A stretch of DNA of 64,000 nucleotides, from contig NC_021287.1 in NCBI RefSeq assembly GCF_000402035.1, positions 682,001 to 746,000 of the forward strand, read 5' to 3'. A program made the translations under genes and the position numbers. Position 1 is the first letter of the stretch; every line of letters begins with the position of its first letter. The stretch comes from Caballeronia insecticola. Lineage in GTDB: Bacteria; Pseudomonadota; Gammaproteobacteria; Burkholderiales; Burkholderiaceae. Under the pieces are notes generated by a model. It made no database searches, was not told the DNA's origin, and saw nothing but the letters and a program-made list of their open reading frames with translations. Below, piece after piece: positions 1-10,535 of this stretch.

Positions 1-2
1 GC

Positions 3-581
3 ACGCTCGCAACGAATCTGGCCGGGTATTACGCGGCTCAGGGCGAGTGGGTCGCGCTCGCCGATCTCGACAAACAGCGCTCCTCGCACGCGTGGCTGTC
101 GCTGCGCGCCGAGACGCTGCCGAAGATCGAGGAATGGGGCATCGACGTCGATGCGCCCTCAAAGCCGCCCAAAGGTCTGGAAAAAGCGGTCGTGGATACC
201 CCGGCGGGCGTCCACGGCAACCGGCTCGCGCTCGCGCTGGAACTGGCGGATAAAGTGATCGTGCCGCTCCAGCCGTCGATGTTCGACATCCTCGCGACGC
301 AGGATTTCCTCGCCCGGCTGGCCAAGGAGAAAGCGGTGCGCAAGGGCGCGATCCAGGTCGGCGTGGTCGGCATGCGGGTGGACGCGCGCACGCGCTCGGC
401 GGATCAGCTGCATCGGTTCGTCGAAGGGCTCGATTTGCCGGTGCTGGGTTTTCTGCGCGATACGCAGAATTACGTGCAGCTCGCCGCGCACGGCCTCACC
501 GTCTGGGACGTGGCGAAGAGCCGCGTCGAGAAGGATCTGGAGCAGTGGGCGCCGATTGTCGAATGGGTGTCGCGCAAATGA
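3..581 (+). CDS. ParA-family ATPase, 5' end outside the window
   Basis: The open frame runs in from the left edge and stops with TGA, leaving about 192 residues. The visible part reads TLATNLAGYYA at the start, which matches the helix after the P-loop of ParA/MinD-type ATPases, then ALADLDKQRSSHAWL, which resembles the switch region of ParA proteins (normally D-x-D-P-Q). A VVDTPAGVHG stretch matches the Walker B-like DTPA(G) motif. The Walker A lysines lie outside the window. Such orphan ParA proteins move or position cargo such as plasmids, chemoreceptor arrays or chromosomes; no ParB partner is visible, so the cargo is unknown. A rho-independent terminator follows directly. Family call is firm; role is not. 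Confidence 0.8.
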   Translation, partial: TLATNLAGYYAAQGEWVALADLDKQRSSHAWLSLRAETLPKIEEWGIDVDAPSKPPKGLEKAVVDTPAGVHGNRLALALELADKVIVPLQPSMFDILATQDFLARLAKEKAVRKGAIQVGVVGMRVDARTRSADQLHRFVEGLDLPVLGFLRDTQNYVQLAAHGLTVWDVAKSRVEKDLEQWAPIVEWVSRK

Positions 582-586
582 AAAAA

Positions 587-619
587 GCCGGCGTCCTTGC
601 GGATGCGCCGGCTCTTTTT
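587..619 (+). terminator. Rho-independent terminator after the ParA gene
   Basis: A GC-rich stem (GCCGGCG paired with CGCCGGC, loop around TTGC) begins 5 nt after the ParA stop and is followed by TCTTTTT. It also carries A6 on its left side, so it may serve the leftward panD transcript as well. Confidence 0.75.
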
Positions 620-639
620 GGGGTAAGCCAAGCGGGGAA

Positions 640-1026
640 TCAGGTCCAGTTCTGCGTCGGCACGTGATCGCGGCTGCCCTTGATGCGGTTATTTTCGTCG
701 ACGAACACGAGGTCCGGCTTCCAGCCCGCCCTGATTTCGTTCTCGTCCACCTGCGCGAACGCCGCGATGATCACGAGATCGCCCAGTTGCGCGCGCCGTG
801 CGGCCGAGCCGTTCAGCGAGATCATGCCGCTGCCGCGCTCGCCCTTGATCGCATAGGTGGTCAGGCGCTCGCCGTTGTTCACGTTCCAGATGTCGATCTG
901 CTCGTTTTCCAGCAGGTTCGCAGCTTCGAGCAGGTTCTCGTCGATCGCGCACGAGCCTTCGTAGTGAAGCTCGCAATGCGTGACGGTGGCGCGGTGAATC
1001 TTCGATTTGAGCATGGTGCGCTGCAT
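640..1026 (-). CDS. panD: Aspartate 1-decarboxylase
   Basis: PanD makes beta-alanine from L-aspartate for pantothenate and coenzyme A synthesis in the cytoplasm. The 128-residue length is normal for the family. The proenzyme cleavage site Gly24-Ser25 is visible in YEGSCAID; self-cleavage there creates the pyruvoyl cofactor on Ser25. The N terminus [16 protein letters not shown] is typical. The ATG at 1026 is chosen because GAAGGAAG lies just upstream and the family starts at this residue; a longer frame upstream overlaps panC. It is the last gene of a leftward operon with panC 31 nt upstream, so two consecutive pantothenate steps are co-expressed. Confidence 0.95.
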   Translation of the reverse strand: MQRTMLKSKIHRATVTHCELHYEGSCAIDENLLEAANLLENEQIDIWNVNNGERLTTYAIKGERGSGMISLNGSAARRAQLGDLVIIAAFAQVDENEIRAGWKPDLVFVDENNRIKGSRDHVPTQNWT

Positions 1027-1057
1027 GATGCTTCCTTCCTGATTACGTCGAATGACT

Positions 1058-1939
<882 letters not shown>

Positions 1940-1960
1940 CTAGGGAAAGAAAAACGGATT

Positions 1961-2857
1961 TTAGGCGGGCGAGTAGGCGAGTCGCACGTAGATCGGCGCG
2001 TACGGCTCGGCCTGCGTGATTTCGACCAGCGCTTCGCGCGAGAGCTCGAGCATGGCGATGAAGTTCACCACGACCACCGGCACGCCGCGCGAGGTGTCGA
2101 AAAGCTCGGTGAACTCCATGAAGCGCGCGGTTTGCAGGCGCCGCAGGATCACGCTCATGTGCTCGCGCACGGACAACTCCTCGCGCGAGATCTTGTGATG
2201 CTGCACGAGCTTCGCGCGCTTGATGACGTCGGCCCACGCCTGGCGCAGGTCGTTCATGTCGACATCGGGGAAACGCTGCTCCGCCGCCTGTTCGATATAG
2301 ACGTCCGCGCGCAGGAAGTCGCGGCCGAGCTGCGGCAACTGGTCGATCCTTTGCGCCGCGAGCTTCATCTGCTCGTATTCGAGCAGGCGCCGCACGAGTT
2401 CGGCGCGCGGATCTTCGGCTTCCTCGCCGGTGTCGGCCTTCTTGACCGGCAGCAGCATGCGCGACTTGATCTCGATCAGCATCGCGGCCATCAGCAGATA
2501 TTCCGACGCAAGCTCGAGATTCGAGTCGCGGATCTGGTCGACGTAGCCGAGATACTGCGCGGTGACATCCGCCATCGGAATGTCGAGCACGTTGAAATTC
2601 TGCTTGCGGATCAGGTAGAGCAAGAGGTCGAGCGGGCCTTCGAACGCTTCCAGGAAGATTTCGAGCGCATCGGGCGGGATGTAGAGATCCGTGGGCAGCT
2701 TCCAGAGCGGCTCGCCGTACAAATGCGCAAACGCGACGCCGTCGATGGTGTCGGGCGTCGAATCGGTCGCGGGCGTGGCGAGCGCCACGGCCCGGTCTTC
2801 CCGTGCCTCGTCCCGCGTTTCGTGGGACGAGTGCGGCTCGTGGCCGGCTGCGCTCAC
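1961..2857 (-). CDS. scpA: Segregation and condensation protein A
   Basis: ScpA is the kleisin subunit that links the two SMC heads with ScpB and helps compact and separate the chromosome. The core starts around residue 68 with FEGPLDLLLYLI, the family signature, and continues with LLMAAMLIEIKSRMLLP. The first 50 or so residues are a polar, low-complexity extension common in Burkholderia homologues. The frame opens at a GTG 1 nt from the stop of the upstream DUF3460 gene, which suggests translational coupling; an internal start is possible. No scpB or smc is in the window. Confidence 0.93.
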   Translation of the reverse strand: MSAAGHEPHSSHETRDEAREDRAVALATPATDSTPDTIDGVAFAHLYGEPLWKLPTDLYIPPDALEIFLEAFEGPLDLLLYLIRKQNFNVLDIPMADVTAQYLGYVDQIRDSNLELASEYLLMAAMLIEIKSRMLLPVKKADTGEEAEDPRAELVRRLLEYEQMKLAAQRIDQLPQLGRDFLRADVYIEQAAEQRFPDVDMNDLRQAWADVIKRAKLVQHHKISREELSVREHMSVILRRLQTARFMEFTELFDTSRGVPVVVVNFIAMLELSREALVEITQAEPYAPIYVRLAYSPA

Positions 2858-2858
2858 G

Positions 2859-3044
2859 TCAGAAGTTCTGGTAGTAGACGTAAGGCGTCTGCGTCACGCG
2901 GGATTGCTGCTGCTCGCCGCGCTCGTCGAGGTCGATCGGCTGCTTGTCCCACAGAAGCGCGCGGCCGCGGCGCTGCTCTTCTTCCAGCGTGGGCTTTTGC
3001 TCTTTCAACTGATTGATGAACTGGGTGATATCCGACTGATACAT
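2859..3044 (-). CDS. DUF3460 family small protein
   Basis: This 61-residue protein (MYQSDITQFINQL at the start) belongs to the short, betaproteobacteria-restricted DUF3460 family, whose role is unknown. It has no signal peptide or membrane helix. Its charged middle contains EEEQRRGR and a WDK motif, and it ends in aromatic residues (YVYYQNF). It is the first gene of the leftward unit leading into scpA, panC and panD, and its stop is 1 nt from the scpA GTG start, so the two are probably co-translated. Confidence 0.85.
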   Translation of the reverse strand: MYQSDITQFINQLKEQKPTLEEEQRRGRALLWDKQPIDLDERGEQQQSRVTQTPYVYYQNF

Positions 3045-3447
3045 GATCCGGCTTCCATTGGGTCGATGCGGGTTCGGGCGCGCGTGGCGCGGCGCACGGT
3101 CAGGCGAAAGCGGCGGTCCGAGCCGGCCGCTTGCCTGTGCGCCGCAATTTTACCGCAAGCGTGCGACCGCAACGCATACCGGCGCGGGCGTTTCGCGGTT
3201 TGAAAGATGCACGCACGTGCGCGTCCGACGGAACCCCGCGCCCCGCGCGCCGTCCAAAGGCGCACTTCCGGCGCGAGCCGGGACCGTGCTTTCCGGCGCG
3301 CGCGGCGTTTTTGCGACGGCGGGGCGCATCGATGTGGTGAAATAGCGCCTGCATTGCCTGCGCGTGGCGCCGCACCGTTGGCGCGAGTCCCGCACGCAGC
3401 GCCGCATTTCCTTTCAATTCCAGTTTTTCCGATGCCGGAGGTCACGT
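3045..3447. other. Intergenic region between divergent units (DUF3460 and tamA)
   Basis: About 400 bases of very GC-rich DNA with no convincing gene: the short frames here are Arg/Ala-rich shadows on both strands. It must hold the promoters for the leftward scpA operon and for tamAB. A TGGTGAAATAGCGCC stretch near 3340 resembles an extended -10 for the rightward unit, but I cannot pair it with a good -35. Confidence 0.5.
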
Positions 3448-5235
3448 TTGGCGGGGCGTTCGTTTGATCCGCTGCGCGCACTGCGCGCGAAGTCGCTTGG
3501 CCTCCTGCGCATGCCGGCCGTGCTCGCCGCAATCGTCGCGTTCGGCTTTGCCGTGCCCGCATTCGCGAAGTACGACATCGATATCGACGCGCCGCGCAAC
3601 GTCAAGAGCTTGCTCAAGGACAACCTCGATATCTCCCGTTTCGCCAAGCGCGACAACGTGAGCGACGACCAGTTCCAGTTTCTCGTCACCGCGACGCCCA
3701 AGGACGTGCGCGATCTCGTCGCGACCGAAGGCTATTTTTCGCCGGTCGTGCGCACCGACGTGACGACCGTCGACGACAAGCGCACGGTCAAGGTGAGCGT
3801 CGATCCGGGTCCGCGCACCCGGGTCGCATCCGTGCAACTGCATTTCATCGGGGCGGTGACGACCGAGGACCGTACGCAGGAGAACGCGGCGCGTTTTGCG
3901 TTTTCGGTCAACGAAGGCGATCCGTTCACGCAAAGCGGCTGGGACGACGCGAAGAACGCCGCGCTCAGGGCGCTGCAATCGAAACGCTATCTCGGCGCGA
4001 AGATCGTGCGCTCGCAGGCGCGCATCAATCCGCGCGCGCGTCTCGCCGATCTCTCGGTGACTTTCGACAGCGGTCCGACCTTCACCCTCGGCAAACTGGA
4101 TGTGAGCGGCACGAAGCGTTATCCCGAATGGATCGTCGAGCATGTGAACCCGATCCGGCCGGGCGAGGTGTACGACGTCGCGCGCATCAACGAACTGCAG
4201 CGTCAGATTCAGAACACGCCGTACTACGCGAGCGTGGCGATCGACGTCGACAGCGACGTGAACAAGCCGACCGAAACGCCGCTGCATCTGAAGGTGAGCG
4301 AGTATCCGTATCACAGCATCCGCTACGGCGTGGGTTACGCGACCGACAACGGCTTTCACGTTCAGGGCGCCTACAGCTATCTCAATACTTTCGGCGCGGC
4401 GTATCCGTTCACCATTTCCGGCCGTCTCGACCAGACGCAGCAATATGGCCGCGTGCAGCTCGCGATGCCGCCGGATTCGCACGGCTGGGTGAACGCCGTG
4501 TTCGGCTCGTACACGCTCACCGATGTCTCCGACACGAATATCTACAGTGCCCGGCTCGGCGTGCAGCGTTCGCGCTCGCGTCAAAACATCGACACAACGT
4601 TTTCGCTCACTTTCTACGACGACCGCCTGACACAGAACGAGCCGAATCCGTCGACGGCGCGCGCGCTCGTGCCCGCGTGGACGTGGGTGCGCCGCGACGT
4701 CGACGATCCGCTTTTCCCGCGGCGCGGCAACATCGTCCGCGCGGAGGCCGGGTTCGCCGTGAAGGGCGCGCTCACCGACCAGACGTTCGCGCGTCTCTAC
4801 ACCAACGCGCTGCAATACGTGCCGCTCGGCAAGAACGACCTGCTCGTGTTTCGCGCCGAATTCGGCGGCGTGTTCACGACCGGGCCATCGAGCGGCATAC
4901 CGGCGTCGCTTCTGTTTCGCGCGGGCGGCGCAAACTCGGTGCGCGGCTATAGCTATCTGGGCATCGGCAACAATGTGTCCGGATCGATCCTGCCGACCAA
5001 GTACATGGTGACGGGCAGCAGCGAGTATCAACACTGGTTTACGCACGACTGGGGCGGCGCGGTGTTCTTCGACATCGGCACGGCGACCGACACCTGGAGC
5101 GAGCGCGTGTTCCAGCCGGGTGTGGGCGTCGGCGCGCGTTGGCGCAGCCCGGTCGGCCCGGTCAACGTCGACGTGGCTTACGGGCTGAAGAACAAGAGCA
5201 TCAAGCCGTATCTCACGCTCGGCATCGCTTTCTGA
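3448..5235 (+). CDS. tamA: Autotransporter assembly complex protein TamA (Omp85 family)
   Basis: TamA is the outer-membrane half of the translocation and assembly module, a BamA paralogue that helps insert some beta-barrel proteins. After a signal peptide (hydrophobic LLRMPAVLAAIVAFGFAVPAFA, cleavage before KYDIDIDAP) come POTRA-type repeats to about residue 280, then the 16-strand barrel domain with the lid-loop motif VRGY (in GGANSVRGYSYL) and a C-terminal strand ending in aromatic F (LTLGIAF). I chose the TTG at 3448 because GGAGGT lies 5 nt upstream; the alternatives are GTG 3364 (no ribosome site) and ATG 3511 inside the signal peptide. tamB follows after 37 nt. Confidence 0.9.
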   Translation: MAGRSFDPLRALRAKSLGLLRMPAVLAAIVAFGFAVPAFAKYDIDIDAPRNVKSLLKDNLDISRFAKRDNVSDDQFQFLVTATPKDVRDLVATEGYFSPVVRTDVTTVDDKRTVKVSVDPGPRTRVASVQLHFIGAVTTEDRTQENAARFAFSVNEGDPFTQSGWDDAKNAALRALQSKRYLGAKIVRSQARINPRARLADLSVTFDSGPTFTLGKLDVSGTKRYPEWIVEHVNPIRPGEVYDVARINELQRQIQNTPYYASVAIDVDSDVNKPTETPLHLKVSEYPYHSIRYGVGYATDNGFHVQGAYSYLNTFGAAYPFTISGRLDQTQQYGRVQLAMPPDSHGWVNAVFGSYTLTDVSDTNIYSARLGVQRSRSRQNIDTTFSLTFYDDRLTQNEPNPSTARALVPAWTWVRRDVDDPLFPRRGNIVRAEAGFAVKGALTDQTFARLYTNALQYVPLGKNDLLVFRAEFGGVFTTGPSSGIPASLLFRAGGANSVRGYSYLGIGNNVSGSILPTKYMVTGSSEYQHWFTHDWGGAVFFDIGTATDTWSERVFQPGVGVGARWRSPVGPVNVDVAYGLKNKSIKPYLTLGIAF

Positions 5236-5272
5236 TGCGCGTGAGAACGGTCGTCAAGGATATCGAAACGGC

Positions 5273-8200
5273 ATGACGGACCCGACGAAGCAAGCGGACG
5301 CCGAGACGCCGCCGCCTGACAACGAGGGCGGCGGAGACGGCAACGACCGCGGCGCCACGAAGACACCGCCGCCGCGCAGACGCGGCTGGCGGCGCTTGTT
5401 GCGCTGGAGCGGCGCGCTCGTGCTCGTCGTCGTGCTGATGCTCGCGCTCGCCGTGGGCGCCGTGTTCTACGTGCTGACGACCGAGCGCGGCACCCGCTAC
5501 GCCTGGGAAGCGGCGACCTCGCTGCTCAAGGGGCAACTCACCGGCAAATTCGACGGCGGCGCGATCGCGACCGGCATGCAGCTTCGCGATGTGCGCTGGA
5601 ACGACGGAAAGGGCACCGATATCGCGGTGGACAGCGTTTCCGGCCGCTGGGCGCTCACGCGCGAGCCGCTGCGCTTCACCATCGACTATCTGCATGTCGG
5701 AACGATCGATGCGCGCATCGCGCCGTCGAACGAGCCGAGCAAGAAAACGGAGTTGCCGAAGGATCTGCGCATTCCGATTCAGCTTGCGATCCGCGATGTG
5801 TCCGTCGAGAAGCTGCGGCTGCATCAGGGCACGACGACCACCGAATTCTCGCGTTTGCTCTTCAACGGCCGAAGCGACGGCCAGCATCACGAAGCCACCG
5901 TGCAGCGCCTCGACACGCCGTTCGGCGCGGTGACGGCGTCCATGAAGCTGGATGGCGGCGCGCGCCCGTTTCCGCTGTCCGGCGACGCGGGCTATGCCGG
6001 CAAGGTCGGCGGCGAAACGGTGAATGTCGGCGCGCGGCTGTCCGGTTCGCTCGAAGACCTCGTCGCCGACATCGACGCGAGCGGCATGAAGCTCAACGGC
6101 CGCGCGCACGTCGAAGCGCTGCCGTTCGCGGACGTGCCGCTCAAGTCGGCGCTCGTCACCTTCGATCACGTGAATCCGCAGGCCTTCAGTGCGGGCGCGC
6201 CCGAGGCGGATCTCGCCGTGCGCGCCGAAGTGAAGCCCGTCGAAGGCGCCGATCCGAAGGCGTTCGTCGTTGCCGGGCCGGTGTCGATCGTGAACGCGAA
6301 GCCGGGTTCCATCGACAAGAAGCTGCTGCCCTTGATCGACGCACACGCCGACGTGCGCCTCGACGCCTCCGCGCAAAGCATCACGAATCTGAACGTGCGG
6401 CTCGTGAAGAACGCGACCGTGACGGGCGGCGGCGCGCTCGCGAACGGCCACGGCAAGTTCGATCTGAAAGTGGCGAAGCTCGATCTCAACGCAATCGAGC
6501 CGACGCTGCGGCCGACGGACTTCGCCGGGCCGATCGGCATCGTGCTCGCGGGCGACACGCAGACGATCACCGCCGATCTCAACGACCCCAAAGCGGCGAT
6601 CCGCGCGCAGGCGAAGGTTAAGCTCGACCCGAAGCAGACTTTGCTCGACGACGTGAAGCTGACGGTGGGCAAGGGCCGCGTCGAGGCGAGCGGCGCGCTC
6701 AGGAAAGACGCCGATTCGAGCTACGACCTGAAGGCGAAATTCGTCGACTTCAATCCGCTGTTGCTGCAACAGCAGTTGATCGCGCAGAAGCCCGCGCCGG
6801 CGAAGAAGGGCGCAGGGGCCGCGACGAATTCCGCGACAAAGTCCGCCGCGCCGCGCGTGATCGAGGCGCGGGTGAACGGCACGCTCGCCGCATCGGGCGC
6901 GCTCGCCCCGACGCTCAGGACAAAGGCCACGTTCAAGCTGAACGACAGCATGTACGACAACCTGCCGTTGACGGGCGAAGGCACGGTGCAAGTCGCGGGC
7001 ACGCGGCTGTTGCCGAGCAAGGCGACCTTGTCGGTAGCGGGCAATGACGTCGATGTGAACGGCAGCTTCGGCGCACCCGGCGACCGGCTGCGTTTTCGCG
7101 TCGATGCGCCCGCGCTGGAGCGGCTCGGCTTCGGCATTGCGGGGACGGTCAAGGCGGACGGCGATCTGACCGGCTCGATCGCGCATCCGAACATCGCGGC
7201 AAACTATCAGGCCGACGGCGTCGTGTTCGGCGCGAATCGTCTGGGCCACGCGGAAGGCCGCGCCGATATCCGCGACGGCTCGAACGGCCCGCTCGTCTTC
7301 ACGCTGAAGGCGCGCGATGCGAGCACGGAGGGCATCGACGTCGCGAATCTCGATGCGAGCCTGAACGGCACGCGCGCGCATCACACGCTCGACGTCACGG
7401 CGACGGGCAAGGTGCGCGGCCAGCCGGTGAATCTCGCGCTCGGCGCCAACGGCAAATTCACCGACGCGCCCGACGGCCCGCACTGGGACGGCACGATCAC
7501 GAAGCTCTCGAACAAGGGCATGCCGTCGGTGAATCTCGAATCGCCGCTCTCGGTCAGCTACGGGCCGAAACGGATCGTGCTCGGTGCGACGCGGCTCGTC
7601 GCGGAAGGCGCGGCGCTCAATCTCAAGTCCTTCGCGATGGAGAACGGCCGCATTCAGTCGGCGGGCACGCTCACGAATCTGTCCGTGCCGCATCTGCTCG
7701 AAATACGACAGGAACTGACGGGCGCCGAGCCGCCGATCCGCACCGATCTCGTCTTCGACGGCGACTGGGACTTTTCGCTCGGCGCGACCGCGACGGGTCA
7801 CGTGCAGATCAAGCGCCGCGACGGCGACGTGACGATCGACGGCACGCGCGGCGTGTCCGCGCTCGGCATCTCGGACATCACCGCGCGCGCGGATTTCAGC
7901 AACGGCAACCGGCTGAACGCGTCGCTGCATGCGCAGGCGAGCCGCATCGGCGTGATCGACGCGAACGTGCATACGCCGCTCGTCAATCGCGACGGCATAC
8001 TCACCGTCGATGACAACGCGCCGCTCACCGGCGCCATCGACGCGAACATTCCCGAACTGCGCACGACCGGCGGCCTGCTCGGCGCGAACTATCTGCTCGG
8101 CGGCAAGATTGCGCTCAAGCTCGTGATCGCGGGGATCGTCGCCAAGCCCAATCTGTCGGGCTCGCTCACCGGCGACAATATTTCCGCGACCGTCGTCGAT

Positions 8201-9421
8201 CAGGGCGTGCAGTTGAAGGACGGCATCATTCGCATTGCGCTGTCGGAGAATCTGGTCGATCTGCAGCGCGTCGAGTTTCACGGCGCAAGCGGCACGCTGC
8301 GCGCCACCGGCCGCGTGCGGCTCGATCAGCAGCAGCCCGATCTGACCGCGAGCATCATCGCGGACAAGCTGGAACTGTTCGCCTCGCCGGACCGCGAACT
8401 GATGTTGTCGGGCAGTGCGAGCATCGCGAACGCGGGCTTGCAGGGCGGCATGGCGATCAACGGCAAGTTCGTCGTCGATCACGCGCTCTTCGATCTGCCG
8501 GAATCGTCCGCGCCCGCGCTCGGCGACGATGTCGTCATCGAACGTCCCGACGGCACCATCAAGGGCGAGAACCAGAAGATCACGGCCGCCACCGAGAAGC
8601 CGGTCGGGCCGTTCACGCCGCGCGCGAACATCGAGATCGATCTCGGCCAGCGTTTCCGCTTCAAGGGCGCGGGCGCCGATCTCGGCCTGGCGGGCACCAT
8701 TACGGCGATGAGCGCGCCGAACATGCCGCTGCGCGCGGTCGGCAACGTGCGCGTGACGCCCGGTTCCACTTACACGGCGTTCGGGCGCAAGCTCAATATC
8801 GAGAACGGCTTCTTCACGTTCAACGGACCGGTGGCGAATCCGGGACTCAACATTCTGGCAATGCGCCGCAATCAGGAAGTCGAGGCGGGCGTGCAGGTGA
8901 CGGGCACGGTGCAGGCGCCCGTCGCGCGGCTGATTTCCGAGCCGAGTGTGCCTGATAACGAAAAGCTGTCGTGGCTGCTTTTCGGTCACGGCACGGATCA
9001 GGGCAATAACGTCGGCCAGCAGAGCGCCATGACGAGCGCGCTGGCGCTGCTCGGCAGCCGGGGCGGGGCGAAGATCGCGCAGACGGTCGGGCTGGACGAG
9101 TTCACGGTCGGGTCGAGCGAAGTCGGCCTGACCGACCCGCAAGTCGTGCTGCTCTCGAAGGCCATCAACGAGCGGCTCGTGATCGGCTACGAGCAAGGGC
9201 TGCAGTCGGCGAGCAACGCGGTCAAGGCGACGCTGAACCTGTCGCGGTTCTGGGCCGTGACGGCGTACGGCGGGACGTATCAGGGTGTCGATCTGTCGTA
9301 CACGCGCCGCTTCAATTCGTGGGCGCGGCTGTTCTCGTCGACTTCGGGCCGCGCTTCTTCAAGGGCGGAGGCAAGCGAGCCTTCGTCGGAATCCACCGCA
9401 GCGCCCGATCCCGCGGACTGA
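5273..9421 (+). CDS. tamB: Translocation and assembly module inner-membrane protein TamB
   Basis: TamB is an AsmA-like protein that spans the periplasm as a long beta-taco groove and works with TamA; the family is also linked to lipid transport between membranes. This 1382-residue protein has a polar 40-residue cytoplasmic start, one membrane helix at about residues 45-66 (LVLVVVLMLALAVGAVFYVL), a long repetitive beta-rich body, and the conserved C-terminal DUF490 domain (MSAPNMPLRAVGNVRV, then TYTAFGRKLNIENG, WLLFGHG, and a final Tyr-rich YGGTYQGVDLSYTRRF). It is co-transcribed with tamA. A large opposite-strand frame over the same DNA is a GC-rich shadow. Confidence 0.94.
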   Translation: MTDPTKQADAETPPPDNEGGGDGNDRGATKTPPPRRRGWRRLLRWSGALVLVVVLMLALAVGAVFYVLTTERGTRYAWEAATSLLKGQLTGKFDGGAIATGMQLRDVRWNDGKGTDIAVDSVSGRWALTREPLRFTIDYLHVGTIDARIAPSNEPSKKTELPKDLRIPIQLAIRDVSVEKLRLHQGTTTTEFSRLLFNGRSDGQHHEATVQRLDTPFGAVTASMKLDGGARPFPLSGDAGYAGKVGGETVNVGARLSGSLEDLVADIDASGMKLNGRAHVEALPFADVPLKSALVTFDHVNPQAFSAGAPEADLAVRAEVKPVEGADPKAFVVAGPVSIVNAKPGSIDKKLLPLIDAHADVRLDASAQSITNLNVRLVKNATVTGGGALANGHGKFDLKVAKLDLNAIEPTLRPTDFAGPIGIVLAGDTQTITADLNDPKAAIRAQAKVKLDPKQTLLDDVKLTVGKGRVEASGALRKDADSSYDLKAKFVDFNPLLLQQQLIAQKPAPAKKGAGAATNSATKSAAPRVIEARVNGTLAASGALAPTLRTKATFKLNDSMYDNLPLTGEGTVQVAGTRLLPSKATLSVAGNDVDVNGSFGAPGDRLRFRVDAPALERLGFGIAGTVKADGDLTGSIAHPNIAANYQADGVVFGANRLGHAEGRADIRDGSNGPLVFTLKARDASTEGIDVANLDASLNGTRAHHTLDVTATGKVRGQPVNLALGANGKFTDAPDGPHWDGTITKLSNKGMPSVNLESPLSVSYGPKRIVLGATRLVAEGAALNLKSFAMENGRIQSAGTLTNLSVPHLLEIRQELTGAEPPIRTDLVFDGDWDFSLGATATGHVQIKRRDGDVTIDGTRGVSALGISDITARADFSNGNRLNASLHAQASRIGVIDANVHTPLVNRDGILTVDDNAPLTGAIDANIPELRTTGGLLGANYLLGGKIALKLVIAGIVAKPNLSGSLTGDNISATVVDQGVQLKDGIIRIALSENLVDLQRVEFHGASGTLRATGRVRLDQQQPDLTASIIADKLELFASPDRELMLSGSASIANAGLQGGMAINGKFVVDHALFDLPESSAPALGDDVVIERPDGTIKGENQKITAATEKPVGPFTPRANIEIDLGQRFRFKGAGADLGLAGTITAMSAPNMPLRAVGNVRVTPGSTYTAFGRKLNIENGFFTFNGPVANPGLNILAMRRNQEVEAGVQVTGTVQAPVARLISEPSVPDNEKLSWLLFGHGTDQGNNVGQQSAMTSALALLGSRGGAKIAQTVGLDEFTVGSSEVGLTDPQVVLLSKAINERLVIGYEQGLQSASNAVKATLNLSRFWAVTAYGGTYQGVDLSYTRRFNSWARLFSSTSGRASSRAEASEPSSESTAAPDPAD

Positions 9422-9943
9422 GCGGAAAGGGCGGACATTGGCGGGGCGCCGATCGGCGCCTTGCGCTTGCCGTCATTCTTTTTCATACGGGCGCGGCCGG
9501 TCGGCGCGGATCGTCGGCGCGCGTGTCATCGTCCGGCGCGTCGTGACGCAGCACGGACATCTCTTTCATCTCAAAAACGACTCGCGCACCAATCGTACGG
9601 CGCGCGTTTCTGCACGGGCCGCGATGGCCTTTGAAGCTCATCGGGCGATCCTGCATCCATCGCGCGCTTCAGAAACCCCCGGACCATTGGAAAGCGAGAT
9701 AGGCGTTTCGTCAAAGCGCAGGCCCATGAATCACGGCCACCAAAAATGTGTTTTGACTAATCTCAATAGCCTATTGGCGTAGGTCAGCAAATCAGAGACA
9801 TCTTAGTGTCGAGGCGCAGGCTGCCTTACATAATTGTTGCGCACTGAGCGGGGGCCGAAAGAAAACTGCTCCAAAGCATCAATCGAGCGGCGCCTGCCTT
9901 ATTGCAGCTCGAAAACAGTGCGCGTCGGTCGATCCTTTCTATT
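9422..9943. other. Intergenic region before the fimbrial operon
   Basis: About 520 bases between tamB and the major pilin gene. It is less GC-rich than its surroundings from about 9700 on, with TTGACT near 9753 and CATAAT near 9825, neither of which pairs with a good partner at 16-18 nt. No frame here looks like a protein; those that exist are Arg/Ser-rich or overlap tamB out of frame. It probably contains the fimbrial promoter and regulator sites. Confidence 0.5.
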
Positions 9944-9960
9944 CGTCACCTCAGGTGACG
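9944..9960. promoter_or_regulatory. Perfect 17-nt palindrome upstream of the pilin gene
   Basis: CGTCACCT-C-AGGTGACG is a perfect inverted repeat with 8-base arms and a single central base, ending 18 nt before the pilin ATG. It could be an operator for a dimeric regulator or a hairpin in the leader RNA. No regulator gene is adjacent. Confidence 0.5.
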
Positions 9961-9978
9961 TTTTCGAGTAATCACGCT

Positions 9979-10527
9979 ATGAAACGTATTGCATTTCCTC
10001 TGATTTCCGCAGCCGTGGCTCTGGCTGCCGGCGCAGCGCACGCAGGACCGGCTACCAACGGTGGTGTAGTGACCATCAACGGTCAACTGACGGCGAACAC
10101 GTGCGACGTGAGCGGCAACGGCCAGGGCAACAACTTCACGGTCACGCTGCCGACTCTGTCGGCCAAAGAACTGGCGGCTGCGGGCTCGACCGCCGGCGCG
10201 ACCGCTTTCAATATCGCCCTGTCGAACTGCACGCCGAACACGGGTAACGTGCACGCGTTCTGGGAATACGGCGTCAACACGCTGGCCGACGGCAACCTGA
10301 AAAACAACGGCGGCGCATCGAACGTCGAAGTGCAATTGCTCGACTACAACGCTGGGCAAAAAGTCATTGACGTAAGCAAGGCCGACCTCGCGCAGAACTC
10401 GCAATCCGTCGCTATTTCGAGTGGTTCGGCGAGCCTTCAGTTCGCGGCTCAGTACATCTCGCCGACCGGCAGCGCGGGTCCTGGCTCGGTGACGACCGAC
10501 GTGACCTACTCGATGGTCTACCAGTAA
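9979..10527 (+). CDS. Fimbrial major subunit (chaperone-usher pilin)
   Basis: A secreted pilin of 182 residues. The Sec signal (MKRIAFPLISAAVALAAGAAHA) is followed by a mature domain with the two conserved cysteines of the pilin disulfide (TANTCDV and LSNCTPN) and a C-terminal beta-zipper strand ending in penultimate tyrosine (VTYSMVYQ). Such subunits lack one Ig strand, which the chaperone or the next subunit supplies. ATG 9979 is preferred to an upstream GTG at 9955 because it starts a clean signal peptide. Position first in the operon, before a leaky-terminator-like hairpin, fits the major shaft subunit. Confidence 0.88.
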   Translation: MKRIAFPLISAAVALAAGAAHAGPATNGGVVTINGQLTANTCDVSGNGQGNNFTVTLPTLSAKELAAAGSTAGATAFNIALSNCTPNTGNVHAFWEYGVNTLADGNLKNNGGASNVEVQLLDYNAGQKVIDVSKADLAQNSQSVAISSGSASLQFAAQYISPTGSAGPGSVTTDVTYSMVYQ

Positions 10528-10535
10528 GCATGATT

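Noticed and set aside
5213..9196. Very long opposite-strand frame over tamB
   Set aside because: It is an Arg/Ala/His-rich shadow of the high-GC tamB codons with no ribosome site or recognisable domain; the same applies to 3442-5046 and 11859-14417.
9285..9782. 165-codon frame from the end of tamB into the fimbrial gap
   Set aside because: It overlaps tamB out of frame, is Arg/Ser-rich, and has no ribosome site or domain.
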